A DNA stretch of 64,000 nt, from positions 1,065,135-1,129,134 of the forward strand of contig NZ_SMRO01000002.1 in assembly GCF_004359985.1 (NCBI RefSeq), given 5' to 3'. Source of the DNA: Paraburkholderia flava (lineage in GTDB: Bacteria; Pseudomonadota; Gammaproteobacteria; Burkholderiales; Burkholderiaceae). The translations under genes were made by a program, and so were the position numbers. Below are positions 27,862-38,042 of this stretch, one piece after another (the stretch's first letter is position 1; each line of letters begins with the position of its first letter). The notes beneath the pieces were generated by a model. The model did no database searches. It saw only the letters and a list, made by a program, of their open reading frames with translations, and had not been told where the DNA came from.

Positions 27862-29289
27862 TCACAGGCTGGACAAATCCGGGTGAAGACCCCGGACAGG
27901 GCTCACGCTTTCGAGCAGCGAAGCGAGATGCAGCAGCGTCGACTCCGCCATCCACGGCGAGACCAGTTGCACGGCGACTGGCAGCCCGTCGCGGCTCGTG
28001 CCGAACCGCATCGACAGGCCAGGAAGTCCGGTCACGCTCAGAGGCGCGGTCGCACTCATCACGTGCAACGAAGACACGGTCTGACCGTTGATGACGAACT
28101 CGGTGGCGTCGTGCTGATGCGCCGGCACCGGCGTCACCGGACAGAGCAACGCGTCGTAACGCTGGAAGTACGCGGCGAAGCCGTCGCGCAGCTGTTCGAT
28201 CTGCTGCTCTGCATGAACGAAATCGGCGATCGACGTGTCGGGCGTGTCATAGACCGCCTGCACATGCTTGAAGATCTTGTCTTCGTGTCCGGCCGTTACC
28301 TCGCGGAACGCGGGCTTCGTTTCCATCACCTGAAGTTTCCACAGCAACTCGAGCGAGTTGATCTGTTCGAGCACGGGAATGCGCACCGGCTCCACGGTGA
28401 CGCCCAGGCTTTGCAGTGCGTCGGCGGAGGCCTGGACGGTGGCTGCTACGTCGGCATCCACCGGGGCGAAGGCCGGTTCGACGAGCCAGCCCACGCGAAG
28501 CGGTCGGCCCGGTGTCGATCCGATGCCCGTATCGAGCGTGAGCGGAGCCGTGGAAAAACCGTCTGCGCCATCAGGACCTGCCAGCAGCGAATACGCGAGC
28601 GCGATGTCGCGCACGCTGCGTGCCATTGGACCGATGTGCCAGAAGCGGCGGGGCACGCGCGGCCAGATGCCGGTCATCGGAATGCGTCCGTGCGTTGCCT
28701 TCAGGCCAACGACGCCGGTCAGCGCCGCCGGACCGCGCACCGAGATTGCCACGTCGGTCGCGAGCCCAATGGGCGACATGCCCGCTGCAATGGCCGCCGA
28801 TTCGCCACCGCTCGACCCGCCCGGCGTACGGTCCAGATTCCACGGGTTTCTCGTGCGTCCGGACAGCAGGTTGTCGGTCTCGATCCAGAAGGAAAACTCA
28901 GGGTGGTTGGTTTTCGCGATCAGCACGCCACCGGCCTTTTTCATCCGGGCGACGCTGGTCGCGTCGGTGTCGGGCAGACGGCCCTTGAAGATCGGCGAGC
29001 CGCGTTGGGTTAGCACGCCGGCGGTGTCGATGGAGTCTTTTGCCGTGAACGGAACGCCATGCAGCGGTCCCAGTTCTTTCCCCGCGAGAACGGCTGCCTC
29101 TGCGGCTTTCGCGGCGTCGAGCGCGTCGTCGGCGAGCGTGACGATCGCGTTGATTTTCTGATCCGCGGACTGGATGCGGTCGAGATGCGCCTGCATGACT
29201 TCTACTGGCGAGACTTCTTTGCTACGGATCAATTCTGCGAGCCTGGTTGCGTCCAGGGAGACGAGTTCGGTGCTGAGTTCGGTGCTCAT
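27862..29289 (-). CDS. Amidase-signature family amidase
   Basis: 475 residues from the ATG at 29289 with GAGG upstream (an ATG at 29301 is less likely). The Ser-cisSer-Lys triad is recognisable: Lys84 in GVPFTAKDS, cis-Ser159 in PGGSSGGES, and Ser183 in ATDVAISVRG, with the usual 24-residue spacing between the serines. Hydrolyses an unknown amide; GatA is unlikely because gatB and gatC are absent. Divergent from a TetR gene, with a perfect palindrome between them that suggests repression by that TetR. Confidence 0.92.
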   Translation of the reverse strand: MSTELSTELVSLDATRLAELIRSKEVSPVEVMQAHLDRIQSADQKINAIVTLADDALDAAKAAEAAVLAGKELGPLHGVPFTAKDSIDTAGVLTQRGSPIFKGRLPDTDATSVARMKKAGGVLIAKTNHPEFSFWIETDNLLSGRTRNPWNLDRTPGGSSGGESAAIAAGMSPIGLATDVAISVRGPAALTGVVGLKATHGRIPMTGIWPRVPRRFWHIGPMARSVRDIALAYSLLAGPDGADGFSTAPLTLDTGIGSTPGRPLRVGWLVEPAFAPVDADVAATVQASADALQSLGVTVEPVRIPVLEQINSLELLWKLQVMETKPAFREVTAGHEDKIFKHVQAVYDTPDTSIADFVHAEQQIEQLRDGFAAYFQRYDALLCPVTPVPAHQHDATEFVINGQTVSSLHVMSATAPLSVTGLPGLSMRFGTSRDGLPVAVQLVSPWMAESTLLHLASLLESVSPVRGLHPDLSSL

Positions 29290-29345
29290 AGGGAGCCTCA
29301 AAAAGTGTTGGATCGGAAGCCGACAAAGCCAGGATTTTTAAACTA

Positions 29346-29361
29346 CCTAACGTTTGTTAGG
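29346..29361. promoter_or_regulatory. Palindromic TetR operator candidate between amidase and TetR genes
   Basis: CCTAAC (29346-29351) and GTTAGG (29356-29361) are exact reverse complements around GTTT. The site lies 57 bp upstream of the amidase start and about 190 bp upstream of the TetR start. The TAAC...GTTA pattern is typical of TetR operators. Confidence 0.65.
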
Positions 29362-29554
29362 ATGTAAACTAGGGCTTATGTTCGGTGACGTCAACACCTT
29401 TGAATCGGGAGGGCGATCCGGTTGCATCCTGTCCGCGGACGCGGCGGCACGCTACTATCGGGAATACGCTGCCGTGCAGCGGCTATTCAGGCCAACCCAG
29501 GCCAACCGATCCAGGCGATTGCGCGGGCGGTTCGTATTTATCGAGAGGCGATTC

Positions 29555-30142
29555 GTGGACAAGCAGGCGGGCACAAATTCGAGCACCAGTTCCAGTGACA
29601 GGATCCTGGCCGTCGCGACGACGATCGCGCAGGCGCACGGTTACGGTGGATTGAATCTGCGTGCGCTTGCGCAGGAAGTCGGCATCAAGGCCGCGAGCCT
29701 CTATCACCATTTCCCGAGCAAGGCGGATCTGGCCGCAGCCGTCGCGCGGCGTTACTGGGAAGACGCAGCGGCGGCGCTGGAAGAACTGTCGGCCAGCACG
29801 CCCGATCCCGCCGACCGTCTGCGCAAATTCCCAGGGACGTTCCGGGCCGCGCTCGAGAACGAGAACCGCATGTGTCTGGCCAGTTTCATGACGGCAGAAA
29901 ACGACGACCTGCCGGACGTCGTGAAGAAGGAGATTCAGTCCTTCGTCGACGTCAACGTCGCGTGGCTTGCGAAGAATCTGGTGGCCGCAGAAATCGTGGC
30001 TTCGAGAGATGCGAAGAAGCGCGCACGCGCGATCTTCGCGGCAGTTTCCGGCGCGCAACTGCTGGCGCGAGGCCGCTCCGATATCAAGCTCTACGATACG
30101 GTGATCGACAGTTATCGGGCGGCGGGGCTTTTGCCCGAGTAG
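29555..30142 (+). CDS. TetR/AcrR-family transcriptional regulator
   Basis: 195 residues from the GTG at 29555, which has GAGAGG 6 bases upstream; the open frame extends upstream, but that part does not look like protein. Helix-turn-helix: RILAVATTIAQAHGYGGLNLRALAQEVGIKAASLYHHFPSKADL at residues about 15-58. The C-terminal domain contains the CLASFMTAENDDLP type of sequence found in regulators that sense small electrophiles. Divergent from the amidase gene, with a CCTAAC-GTTT-GTTAGG palindrome in the shared promoter. Confidence 0.88.
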   Translation: MDKQAGTNSSTSSSDRILAVATTIAQAHGYGGLNLRALAQEVGIKAASLYHHFPSKADLAAAVARRYWEDAAAALEELSASTPDPADRLRKFPGTFRAALENENRMCLASFMTAENDDLPDVVKKEIQSFVDVNVAWLAKNLVAAEIVASRDAKKRARAIFAAVSGAQLLARGRSDIKLYDTVIDSYRAAGLLPE

Positions 30143-30158
30143 GGGCGGGCGTCCGCGT

Positions 30159-31379
30159 TCAAATCACCGACTGGCCCCGCAACGCGGCGATCCGCGCATC
30201 GTCGTAACCGAGCACATCGCGCAGAATTTCGTCGGTATGTTCGCCGAGCGTCGGCGGATGCGAGCGGGCCTGCGGCGGCGTCGCGCTCATGTTCACCGGA
30301 TTGCGCACCAGCTTCACCGTGCCGCCCGACGGATGCGGCAGATCGACCTGCAACCCGCGCGCGATCACCTGCTCGTTGTCGAACACCTCTTCCAGATCGT
30401 TGATCGGCCCGCACGGCACGCCGGCCGCCTCGAGCGCCCCGATCCATTCGAGCTTGCCGCGCGTGCGCACCATCTCCGCGAGGATCGGCACGAGCACGTC
30501 GCGGTTGCGCACGCGTGCGGGGTTAGTCGCGAAGCGGTCGTCGTCGGCGAGTTCGGCGCGGCCGCCCGCTTCGACGAACTTGCGGAACTGTCCGTCGTTG
30601 CCGACCGCGACGATGATCCAGCTGTCGCTGGTCTGGAACGTCTGGTACGGCACGATGTTCGGATGCGCGTTGCCCCAGCGCGCGGGCGCATTGCCGCTCG
30701 CGAGGAAATTCGAGTTCATGTTCGCGAGCATCGCGACCTGCACGTCGAGCAGCGCCATGTCGATGTACTGGCCTTCGCCCGTGCGGTCGCGATGCGCGAG
30801 CGCGGTGAGCACGGCGACCGTCGAGTACATGCCGGTCATCAGATCGGCGATCGCGACGCCTGCTTTCTGCGGACCGCCGCCCGGCAGCGCGTCGCGCTCG
30901 CCGGTGATGCTCATGAAGCCGCCGATACCCTGGACGATGAAGTCGTAGCCCGCGCGCTGCGCGTACGGACCAGTCTGGCCGAAGCCCGTCACCGAGCAGT
31001 ACACGAGGTCAGGCTTCACCGCTTTCAGCGAGTCGTAGTCGAGCCCGTACTTTTTCAGCTGACCGACCTTGTAGTTCTCGAGCACGACGTCGCTGTGCGC
31101 GGCCAGTTCACGGACGATCTTCTGCCCTTCGGGCGTCGCGATGTCGACGGTTACCGAGCGCTTGTTGCGGTTCGCCGCGAGGTAGTACGCGGCCTCGTGA
31201 GTGTCCTCGCCGCCGGGCGTTTTCAGGTAGGGCGGCCCCCAGTGACGCGTATCGTCGCCGACACCCGGCCGTTCGACCTTGATCACGTCGGCGCCGAAAT
31301 CGGCGAGCGTCTGTGCGCACCACGGACCCGCGAGCACGCGGGTGAGATCGAGCACGCGGAGATGACTGAGTGCACCCAT
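30159..31379 (-). CDS. CaiB/BaiF (class III) CoA-transferase
   Basis: 406 residues, ATG at 31379 preceded by GGAGACAAGG. Family III features: LRVLDLTRVLAGPWCAQTLADFGADVIKVERPG at the N terminus, AANRNKRSVTVD, ENYKVGQLKKYGLDYDSLKAVKPDLVYCSVTGFGQTGPY, and the DFIVQGIGGFMS segment. The catalytic Asp is expected in the conserved MTGMYSTVAVL neighbourhood (DLMTGMYS). Moves CoA between acyl-CoA and a free acid; the substrate cannot be read. Stands alone, convergent with the TetR gene 16 bp away. Confidence 0.9.
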   Translation of the reverse strand: MGALSHLRVLDLTRVLAGPWCAQTLADFGADVIKVERPGVGDDTRHWGPPYLKTPGGEDTHEAAYYLAANRNKRSVTVDIATPEGQKIVRELAAHSDVVLENYKVGQLKKYGLDYDSLKAVKPDLVYCSVTGFGQTGPYAQRAGYDFIVQGIGGFMSITGERDALPGGGPQKAGVAIADLMTGMYSTVAVLTALAHRDRTGEGQYIDMALLDVQVAMLANMNSNFLASGNAPARWGNAHPNIVPYQTFQTSDSWIIVAVGNDGQFRKFVEAGGRAELADDDRFATNPARVRNRDVLVPILAEMVRTRGKLEWIGALEAAGVPCGPINDLEEVFDNEQVIARGLQVDLPHPSGGTVKLVRNPVNMSATPPQARSHPPTLGEHTDEILRDVLGYDDARIAALRGQSVI

Positions 31380-31781
31380 GTTCGGACCTTGTCTCCTTGC
31401 CGGCCGGAGTCGGTTTCATATAGCGCCGACCCTGGTCCCGAGTAGTTTGCTGTGAGCGGGCTGCGGCACGGCGAGGCCAGGCGCAGCGATTGGCCATATT
31501 AAGCGAATACCGGGCGACTGGGCATCCGGCCAAACGGCAGAGGCGCGTGCGGCGCAATGGTGCTAGCGCCTGGCCGGCGAGGCGAGCGTCACCGAAGCGG
31601 ATGCCCCCAAACCCGGCCGAACGGCCAGACCCCCGCCCGCCAACGCCCACGCACCCTCGCGCGGGCGTTGATCCCGTATAATCGGTCGTTTCACCGTCTG
31701 ACCGGCATCGACCAGCGCCATAACCCGCTGGCGCATCGCCGCGATGTCGCCAGATCAAGCAGAGACCGCTCCCCGCACGCC
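31380..31781. other. Intergenic region with the alaS promoter
   Basis: 402 bp between the divergent CoA-transferase and alaS genes. It contains a perfect TATAAT at 31677-31682, about 100 bp before the alaS ATG, with no good TTGACA at the right distance. Immediately upstream, CAACGCCC (31641-31648) and GGGCGTTG (31663-31670) form an inverted repeat across the -35 area. The rest shows no gene-like signal. Confidence 0.6.
31677..31682 (+). promoter_or_regulatory. -10 box of the alaS promoter
   Basis: A perfect TATAAT in the sequence CCGTATAATCGG, the only such hexamer in this intergenic region. The likely start of transcription is near 31690, leaving a leader of about 90 bases. Weak or absent -35 box; an 8-bp inverted repeat overlaps that position. 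Confidence 0.65.
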
Positions 31782-34406
31782 ATGAAAGCCGCCGAAATCC
31801 GCGAGAAATTCCTCAAGTTCTTCGAATCGAAGGGCCATACGATCGTCCGCTCGTCGAGCCTCGTGCCGGGCAACGACCCGACGCTGCTCTTCACCAACTC
31901 GGGCATGGTGCAGTTCAAGGACGTCTTTCTCGGCGCGGAATCGCGGCCCTATGCGCGCGCCACGACATCGCAGCGCAGCGTACGCGCGGGCGGCAAGCAC
32001 AACGACCTCGAAAACGTCGGCTACACCGCGCGGCATCACACGTTCTTCGAGATGCTGGGCAACTTCTCGTTCGGCGACTACTTCAAGCGCGACGCGATCC
32101 ACTACGCGTGGGAACTGCTGACCGGCGTCTATCAGTTGCCGAAAGAAAAGCTCTGGGTCACCGTCTATCACGAGGACGACGAGGCGCACGACATCTGGGC
32201 GAAAGAAGTCGGCGTGCCGGTCGAGCGGATCATCCGCATCGGCGACAACAAGGGCGCGCGTTACGCGTCGGACAATTTCTGGCAGATGGCCGACGTCGGC
32301 CCGTGCGGCCCGTGTTCGGAAATCTTCTACGACCATGGCCCGGACGTGTGGGGCGGCCCGCCGGGATCGCCTGAAGAAGATGGCGACCGCTACATCGAGA
32401 TCTGGAATCTCGTGTTCATGCAGTTCAGCCGCGACGCGCAGGGCAACATGACGCCACTGCCGAAGCAGTGCGTCGACACCGGCATGGGTCTGGAGCGTAT
32501 CGCCGCCGTGCTGCAGCACGTGCACAGCAACTACGAGATCGACCTGTTCCAGGCGCTGATCAAGGCCGCCTCGCGTGAAACCGGCGTGACCGATCTGACC
32601 AACAACTCGCTGAAGGTGATCGCCGATCACATCCGCGCGTGCTCGTTCCTGATCGTCGACGGTGTGATTCCCGGCAACGAAGGGCGCGGCTACGTGCTGC
32701 GCCGGATCGTGCGCCGCGCGATCCGCCACGGCTACAAGCTCGGCCGCAAAGGCGCGTTCTTCAACCGGCTGGTGCCGGACCTCGTCGCGCAGATGGGCGC
32801 CGCGTATCCGGAGCTGAAAGAAGCCGAGGCGCGCGTGACCGACGTGCTGCGCCAGGAGGAGGAGCGCTTCTTCGAAACGATCGAGCACGGCATGTCGATC
32901 CTCGAAGGCGCGCTGGCCGATCTCGATGCAAAGGGTCTCAAGACGCTCGACGGCGAACTCGCGTTCAAGCTGCACGACACCTACGGTTTCCCGCTCGATC
33001 TGACCGCCGACGTCTGTCGCGAACGCGGCATCACCGTCGATGAACCGGCGTTCGACGATGCGATGGCGCGTCAGCGCGACCAGGCGCGCGCGGCCGGCAA
33101 GTTCAAGATGGCGCAGGGCCTCGAATACTCGGGCGCGAAGACCACGTTCCACGGCTACGACGAGATCGTGTTCGACGACGCGAAGGTCGTCGCGCTGTAT
33201 GTGGACGGCGCGTCGGTGAAGGCTGTCGAGAACGGTCAACAGGCCGTCGTCGTGCTCGACCACACGCCGTTCTACGCGGAATCGGGCGGCCAGGTCGGCG
33301 ACCAGGGCGTGCTCGCCAACGCGAGCGTGCGCTTCGCAGTCGCGGATACGCTGAAAGTGCAGGCCGACGTGACCGGCCATCACGGCACGCTCGAACAGGG
33401 CACGCTGAAAGTTGGCGACGTCGTGAAGGCGGAAATCGACGCGGTGCGCCGCGCCCGCACGGTGCGCAATCACTCGGCTACCCATTTGATGCACAAGGCG
33501 TTGCGCGAAGTGCTCGGCTCGCATGTGCAGCAGAAGGGCTCGCTCGTCGATCCTGAGAAGACCCGCTTCGACTTCGCGCACAACGCACCGATGACCGACG
33601 ACCAGATCCGCCGCGTCGAGGCGATCGTCAACGCGGAAGTGGTCGCGAACGCGCCGGGCATCGTCCGCGTGATGCCGTACGACGACGCGGTGAAGGGCGG
33701 CGCGATGGCGCTGTTCGGCGAGAAGTACGGCGACGAAGTGCGCGTGCTCGATCTCGGCTTCTCGCGCGAACTGTGCGGCGGTACGCACGTGAGCCGCACC
33801 GGCGACATCGGCTTCTTCAAGATCGTGGCGGAAGGCGGCGTCGCGGCAGGGATTCGCCGCGTCGAGGCGATCACCGGCGACAACGCGGTGCGCTACGTGC
33901 AGGAACTCGACTCGCGCATCAGCGAAGCAGCGGCCGCATTGAAGGCGCAGCCGTCGGAACTGACGCAGCGGATCGCGCAGGTGCAGGACCAGGTGAAGTC
34001 GCTCGAAAAGGAACTCGGCGCGCTGAAGTCGAAGCTTGCGTCGAACCAGGGCGATGAACTCGTCGGCCAGGCGGTCGATGTCGCGGGCGTGCATGTGCTT
34101 GCGGCGACGCTCGAAGGCGCCGACGTGAAGACGCTGCGCGAAACCGTCGACAAGCTGAAGGACAAACTCAAGAGCGCTGCGATCGTGCTTGCGTCGGTCG
34201 AAGGCGGCAAGGTTAGTCTGATCGCGGGCGTGACGCCCGAGGCCAGCAAGAAGGTGAAGGCGGGCGAACTCGTGAACTTCGTCGCGCAGCAGGTTGGCGG
34301 CAAGGGCGGTGGACGGCCCGATATGGCGCAGGCGGGCGGTACGGATCCGGCGGGGTTGCCGGCGGCGCTTGCGGGTGTGAAGGGTTGGGTCGAAGGGCTG
34401 CTTTAA
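31782..34406 (+). CDS. alaS: Alanyl-tRNA synthetase
   Basis: 874 residues from the ATG at 31782 ([19 protein letters not shown]), the standard AlaRS start and length. Class II core: [27 protein letters not shown] and [41 protein letters not shown]. Editing domain zinc ligands: [14 protein letters not shown] and [14 protein letters not shown]-Ala tail: [21 protein letters not shown] and [15 protein letters not shown]. Charges tRNA-Ala and hydrolyses mis-acylated Ser/Gly-tRNA. Monocistronic, ended by a strong terminator. Confidence 0.98.
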   Translation: MKAAEIREKFLKFFESKGHTIVRSSSLVPGNDPTLLFTNSGMVQFKDVFLGAESRPYARATTSQRSVRAGGKHNDLENVGYTARHHTFFEMLGNFSFGDYFKRDAIHYAWELLTGVYQLPKEKLWVTVYHEDDEAHDIWAKEVGVPVERIIRIGDNKGARYASDNFWQMADVGPCGPCSEIFYDHGPDVWGGPPGSPEEDGDRYIEIWNLVFMQFSRDAQGNMTPLPKQCVDTGMGLERIAAVLQHVHSNYEIDLFQALIKAASRETGVTDLTNNSLKVIADHIRACSFLIVDGVIPGNEGRGYVLRRIVRRAIRHGYKLGRKGAFFNRLVPDLVAQMGAAYPELKEAEARVTDVLRQEEERFFETIEHGMSILEGALADLDAKGLKTLDGELAFKLHDTYGFPLDLTADVCRERGITVDEPAFDDAMARQRDQARAAGKFKMAQGLEYSGAKTTFHGYDEIVFDDAKVVALYVDGASVKAVENGQQAVVVLDHTPFYAESGGQVGDQGVLANASVRFAVADTLKVQADVTGHHGTLEQGTLKVGDVVKAEIDAVRRARTVRNHSATHLMHKALREVLGSHVQQKGSLVDPEKTRFDFAHNAPMTDDQIRRVEAIVNAEVVANAPGIVRVMPYDDAVKGGAMALFGEKYGDEVRVLDLGFSRELCGGTHVSRTGDIGFFKIVAEGGVAAGIRRVEAITGDNAVRYVQELDSRISEAAAALKAQPSELTQRIAQVQDQVKSLEKELGALKSKLASNQGDELVGQAVDVAGVHVLAATLEGADVKTLRETVDKLKDKLKSAAIVLASVEGGKVSLIAGVTPEASKKVKAGELVNFVAQQVGGKGGGRPDMAQAGGTDPAGLPAALAGVKGWVEGLL

Positions 34407-34457
34407 GCGGGCTTTGGTTCGGCTGTAGGCGTTGGCGATACTGCCGATGGCCGATGT

Positions 34458-34493
34458 AAAAAAACCGCGCGTTGCGAAACGCGCGGTTTTTTT
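34458..34493 (+). terminator. Strong bidirectional terminator after alaS
   Basis: CCGCGCGTT (34465-34473) pairs with AACGCGCGG (34478-34486) around a 4-base loop. Seven T follow on the plus strand and seven A precede, so it works for alaS and for the convergent LysR gene. Confidence 0.95.
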
Positions 34494-34566
34494 ATGGGCG
34501 ATTCGGTTGATTGACTGCTTGATGCTCGCTCGTACGGGTTCGATTGCCCGACCGTGTCGCGTTGTC

Positions 34567-35493
34567 CTACGCCGGCTGCAACACACCCTCACCGCGAGCG
34601 GCGTCCGCGTCAGTCTCGCCAATATTGCTGTCCTCAAGCAACGCTGAGCGCAAAGCATTGAGCGCCGCCGAAAAATGCCCACGTCGCCAGATCAGCAGCG
34701 TATCGATTTTCCCGAGTGCGCCGAGCGAGTGGATCGCGATGTCGTTCATCTGCGGCTGCAGCTCGAGTACCGAGCGCGGCGCGACCGCGACGCCCGCACC
34801 GGCCGCGACGCACGCGACGATCGCGTGATACGAACCGAGTTCGAGCACACGCGCCGGCCGCAAATTGTTCTGCGTATACCACCGCTCCACGTAACTGCGA
34901 TACGCGCAACCGCGCTCGAATGCCACGAGCGTCGACAGCGCGATGTCGCGTGCCTCGCGAATCGGCCGATGACCGCGCGGCGTCAGCATCACCAGTTCCT
35001 CGCGAAACACCGGCAGCGTTTCGAACGGCTCGCCGGGCAGGCCGCCGTCGAGCGGCGTCGCGATCAGCGCCGCGTCGACCTCGAATTCACGCACGCGTTC
35101 GATCAGCCGACCCGTCGTGCCCGTCTCGAGTTCGAGCGCGACGTCGGGCCACGTCTGGTGATAGCGCGCGAGCAGGCTCGGCAGACGGCTCGCCGCGACG
35201 CTTTCCATCGTGCCGAGCCGCAGGCGTCCGTTCGGACGATTCTCGCGGACGGCGTGACGCGCCTCGTCGGCGAGCGCGAGCAGACGCTCGGCGTAGGGCA
35301 GCAGCGTTTCGCCGGCGGGCGTCAGCACCAGCCGACGACCGTCGCGGGTGAACAGCTCCGTGCCGAGCTGCTCTTCGAGCTGCCGGATGCGCGTCGTCAC
35401 GTTCGACTGCACCCGGTTCAGCTTCGCGGCAGCCCGCGTGATGCCGTTCTCGCGCACGACGGCGCGGAAAATGGTCAAGGCGGCGAGGTCCAT
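34567..35493 (-). CDS. LysR-family transcriptional regulator
   Basis: 308 residues, ATG at 35493 with GAGAGAG upstream. The N-terminal helix-turn-helix is clear: LAALTIFRAVVRENGITRAAAKLNRVQSNVTTRIRQLEEQLGTELFTR. The C-terminal ligand-binding part follows (GRLRLGTMESVAASRLPSLL, then VMLTPRGHRPI). Close to PtrR/NhaR-like regulators of small efflux pumps. Divergent from an MFS transporter gene 119 bp away, which is its most likely target by the usual LysR arrangement. Confidence 0.93.
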   Translation of the reverse strand: MDLAALTIFRAVVRENGITRAAAKLNRVQSNVTTRIRQLEEQLGTELFTRDGRRLVLTPAGETLLPYAERLLALADEARHAVRENRPNGRLRLGTMESVAASRLPSLLARYHQTWPDVALELETGTTGRLIERVREFEVDAALIATPLDGGLPGEPFETLPVFREELVMLTPRGHRPIREARDIALSTLVAFERGCAYRSYVERWYTQNNLRPARVLELGSYHAIVACVAAGAGVAVAPRSVLELQPQMNDIAIHSLGALGKIDTLLIWRRGHFSAALNALRSALLEDSNIGETDADAARGEGVLQPA

Positions 35494-35612
35494 GTTTCTC
35501 TCTCAGCGATGGGTAGCATCAGGATAATTCATTTTTTGTGATGAGGTGGTGGAGCTAGGATGAGCGCCATCCGGCAACGCCTTTTTGCCTTTGGTTTCCA
35601 CGCCATCGCTTC

Positions 35613-36854
35613 ATGACCGATTTCGCCTCCGCCTCGCTCGCCGACCGTTCCGAACCGCATGCCGCCCGGCGTGCCGCGCTCGGCTGCATGATCGCGCTCG
35701 CGGTGGTGCTCGGCATCGGGCGGTTCGCGTTCACGCCGTTGCTGCCGCTGATGCTGTCGGGCGGGATGCTCGATCTTCGACATGGCGGCTGGCTCGCGTC
35801 AGCGAACTACGCGGGCTATTTCCTCGGCGCGACGACGTGTGCGGCGCTGCGCATCGAGCACGCGAGGATGGTGCGTGCCGGCCTCGTGCTGACCGTGCTG
35901 CTGACGCTCGCGATGGGCGTGACCTCGTCGTTTGGTGTGTGGGTCGTCGTGCGTTTCGCGGCGGGCGTGGTCAGCGCGTGGACGTTCGTGTTCGCGTCGC
36001 AGTGGGGATTGCGGCGCCTGGCGACGCTCAATGCGAACGCGTGGGGCGGCGTGATCTACACGGGACCGGGCTTCGGCATCGCGGGCACGGGATTGCTCGC
36101 GGGGGCGGCGGCCGGGTACGGGGCGTCGGTGGGCTGGGCGGCGTTTGCGGCGATCGCGGCGGTGCTCACGGCGCTTGTGTGGCGTGTGTTCGTCGTGCCG
36201 TCGCGTGATGCGATTGCGCGCGTTTCCACAACGGCTGCAGCGACTCCGGTTCAGCGGATCAACGCAGCCGCCAGCGCCTCACCCGCGACTCATCGCGCCG
36301 ACGCGTTCTGGCTCGTCGTGCTGTACGGCATTCCCGGCTTCGGCTACATCATCACGGCGACTTTTCTTCCGGTGATCGCGCGCCATGCGTTGCCGTCTGG
36401 GTCCGCATGGCCCGATCTGTTCTGGCCGATGTTCGGTGTCGCGCTGATCGTCGGTGCGTTGTGCGCCGCGCGGCTGCCGTCGCACTGGGAGAACCGTTCG
36501 CTGCTCGCCGCGTGCTATGTGTTGCAGGCGGCGGGGATCGTGCTCGGGATCGTATGGCCGACGGCGGCGGGCTTCGCGCTCGGCAGCGTGCTGATCGGAT
36601 TGCCGTTCACCGCGATCACGCTGTTCGCGATGCGCGAGGCGCGTCGTCTGCATGGCGATCGCGCAGCCGGACTGATGGGCTATGCGACTGCCGCGTACGG
36701 CCTTGGTCAGATCGTCGGGCCGCTCGTCGCGGCGCCGATCGCGGAGCGCACTGGGTCGTTCTCTCCGGCTCTGTGGCTTGCGGCTGGGGCGTTGATGTTG
36801 GGGGCGGTTGGGCTTGTTGCGGTTGTGGTGGTTGGACGGCGGCCGCGACGCTAA
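35613..36854 (+). CDS. YbfB/YjiJ-family MFS transporter
   Basis: 413 residues, about 12 membrane segments. The start LGCMIALAVVLGIGRFAFTPLLPLM and LASANYAGYFLGA are typical of the YbfB/YjiJ family, whose substrates are mostly unknown. FVFASQWGLRRLATLNANAWGGVIYTGPGFGIAGTGLLAG and LGQIVGPLVAAPIAERTGSF mark the N- and C-terminal bundle cores. No strong ribosome binding site before the ATG at 35613. Divergent from the LysR gene, probably its regulator. Confidence 0.9.
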   Translation: MTDFASASLADRSEPHAARRAALGCMIALAVVLGIGRFAFTPLLPLMLSGGMLDLRHGGWLASANYAGYFLGATTCAALRIEHARMVRAGLVLTVLLTLAMGVTSSFGVWVVVRFAAGVVSAWTFVFASQWGLRRLATLNANAWGGVIYTGPGFGIAGTGLLAGAAAGYGASVGWAAFAAIAAVLTALVWRVFVVPSRDAIARVSTTAAATPVQRINAAASASPATHRADAFWLVVLYGIPGFGYIITATFLPVIARHALPSGSAWPDLFWPMFGVALIVGALCAARLPSHWENRSLLAACYVLQAAGIVLGIVWPTAAGFALGSVLIGLPFTAITLFAMREARRLHGDRAAGLMGYATAAYGLGQIVGPLVAAPIAERTGSFSPALWLAAGALMLGAVGLVAVVVVGRRPRR

Positions 36855-37440
36855 GTGCAGGCGAAGGGTCCGCGTGCATCGACGCGAAGAGCCTCGGCGT
36901 AGCGATTGCGCGGGCGCATGAAGCGATGGCACATGTAGAAGGTGTTTGCACACTGTTCGGGTCCGGCCACGCTAAATAGGGAACTGCGGTGTTTGCGTTC
37001 CCGGCTTGGAAAAACCCGCATCGTGTGTGCACCGAAGCACCGAAGCCAGGCCGCACGTCCTTCGTGCCGTCTAGCCGCTGCAACGAAGCAGCCCACGTAC
37101 GACGCGTGCCCAGCCATTCGATCCATCGATCTGCACCGTTCGCATCCCCGCGTTGTCCGTACCTCCGCCTCTCTTCACCGATCCCTCGAACATCTTCCCG
37201 AGCCGCGCACTAAAATATCCGCTTTCGCGTCGCTTCGCGCGACCGGTTGCCAGGACGCCTGGCTATCGAGACGTTCGCGCGCACATGCCACATGAGAGGT
37301 ACCATGACCCGCGCGGCGGTCTTCGTAACGCGTCACGTGAAAGACCCGACCGCGCGCAGCCGCACAACATCGAAACTGCAAAGCAACCGCAACCCGACAA
37401 CCACCCACGCCCCGCATCGACCTTTCTCCACCCCTCGACC
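36855..37440. other. Intergenic region between MFS transporter and Nudix genes
   Basis: 586 bp without a confident gene. A minus-strand frame at 36851-37126 could encode a 91-residue Cys/Arg-rich protein (ending YAEALRVDARGPFACT), but it has no ribosome binding site and an odd composition, so it is not called. A weak inverted repeat GGGAAC / GTTCCC lies at 36979-37002. The Nudix gene promoter should lie near the right end. Confidence 0.45.
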
Positions 37441-37971
37441 ATGAGCGATTACCAATACTGTCCCCGCTGTGCCAAGCCGCTTTCCGAGCGCGCGGATCCC
37501 GAACACGAAGGCGGCCGCGTGCGCCGCGCGTGTCCCGACGACACCTGCGGCTATGTCCACTGGAACAATCCGCTGCCGGTCGTCGCGGCGATCGTCGAGT
37601 ACGAAGGCAAGATCCTGCTCGCGCGCAACGCCGCGTGGCAGGAGGGGATGTTCGCGCTGATCACCGGTTTTCTCGAGAACGGCGAGACGCCGGAGCAGGG
37701 CATCGCGCGCGAAGTGCTCGAAGAGACGTCGCTGCACGCGGAAACCGTCGAACTGATCGGCGTGTACGAATTCATCCGCAAGAACGAACTGATCATCGCG
37801 TACCACGTGCGCGCGCACGGCACGATCGCGCTGTCGCCTGAACTGCTCGAATACCGGCTCGTCGAACCGGCGAAGCTGCGGCCGTGGCGCGCGGGCACCG
37901 GTCAGGCGCTCGGCGAATGGATGCGCCGGCGTGGGCTGCCGTTCGAATTCGTCGAACGGCCGGGACAATAA
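37441..37971 (+). CDS. Zinc-ribbon Nudix hydrolase (NudC-like)
   Basis: 176 residues from the ATG at 37441 (MSDYQYCPRCAK). The N-terminal zinc ribbon has CPRC and CPDDTCG pairs, as in NADH pyrophosphatases and related enzymes. The Nudix box is GFLENGETPEQGIAREVLEETSL near residues 74-96. Without the long N-terminal domain of NudC, the protein belongs to the short zinc-ribbon group acting on NAD(P)H, ADP-ribose or similar. The upstream part of the open frame looks non-coding. It lies 71 bp ahead of the Fe-alcohol dehydrogenase gene. Confidence 0.9.
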   Translation: MSDYQYCPRCAKPLSERADPEHEGGRVRRACPDDTCGYVHWNNPLPVVAAIVEYEGKILLARNAAWQEGMFALITGFLENGETPEQGIAREVLEETSLHAETVELIGVYEFIRKNELIIAYHVRAHGTIALSPELLEYRLVEPAKLRPWRAGTGQALGEWMRRRGLPFEFVERPGQ

Positions 37972-38042
37972 CGCGCGACAGACAACCGTCCGGCAACCCG
38001 CCGCACGCATAGCATGATCCGCTGATTCCAATGGAGACTGGC

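Noticed and set aside
31755..34682. A 975-codon frame antisense to alaS
   Set aside because: Antisense shadow of a highly GC-biased gene; alaS itself has all family motifs.
36851..37126. A 91-codon minus-strand frame rich in Cys and Arg
   Set aside because: Could be a small gene, but no ribosome binding site or recognisable fold supports it.
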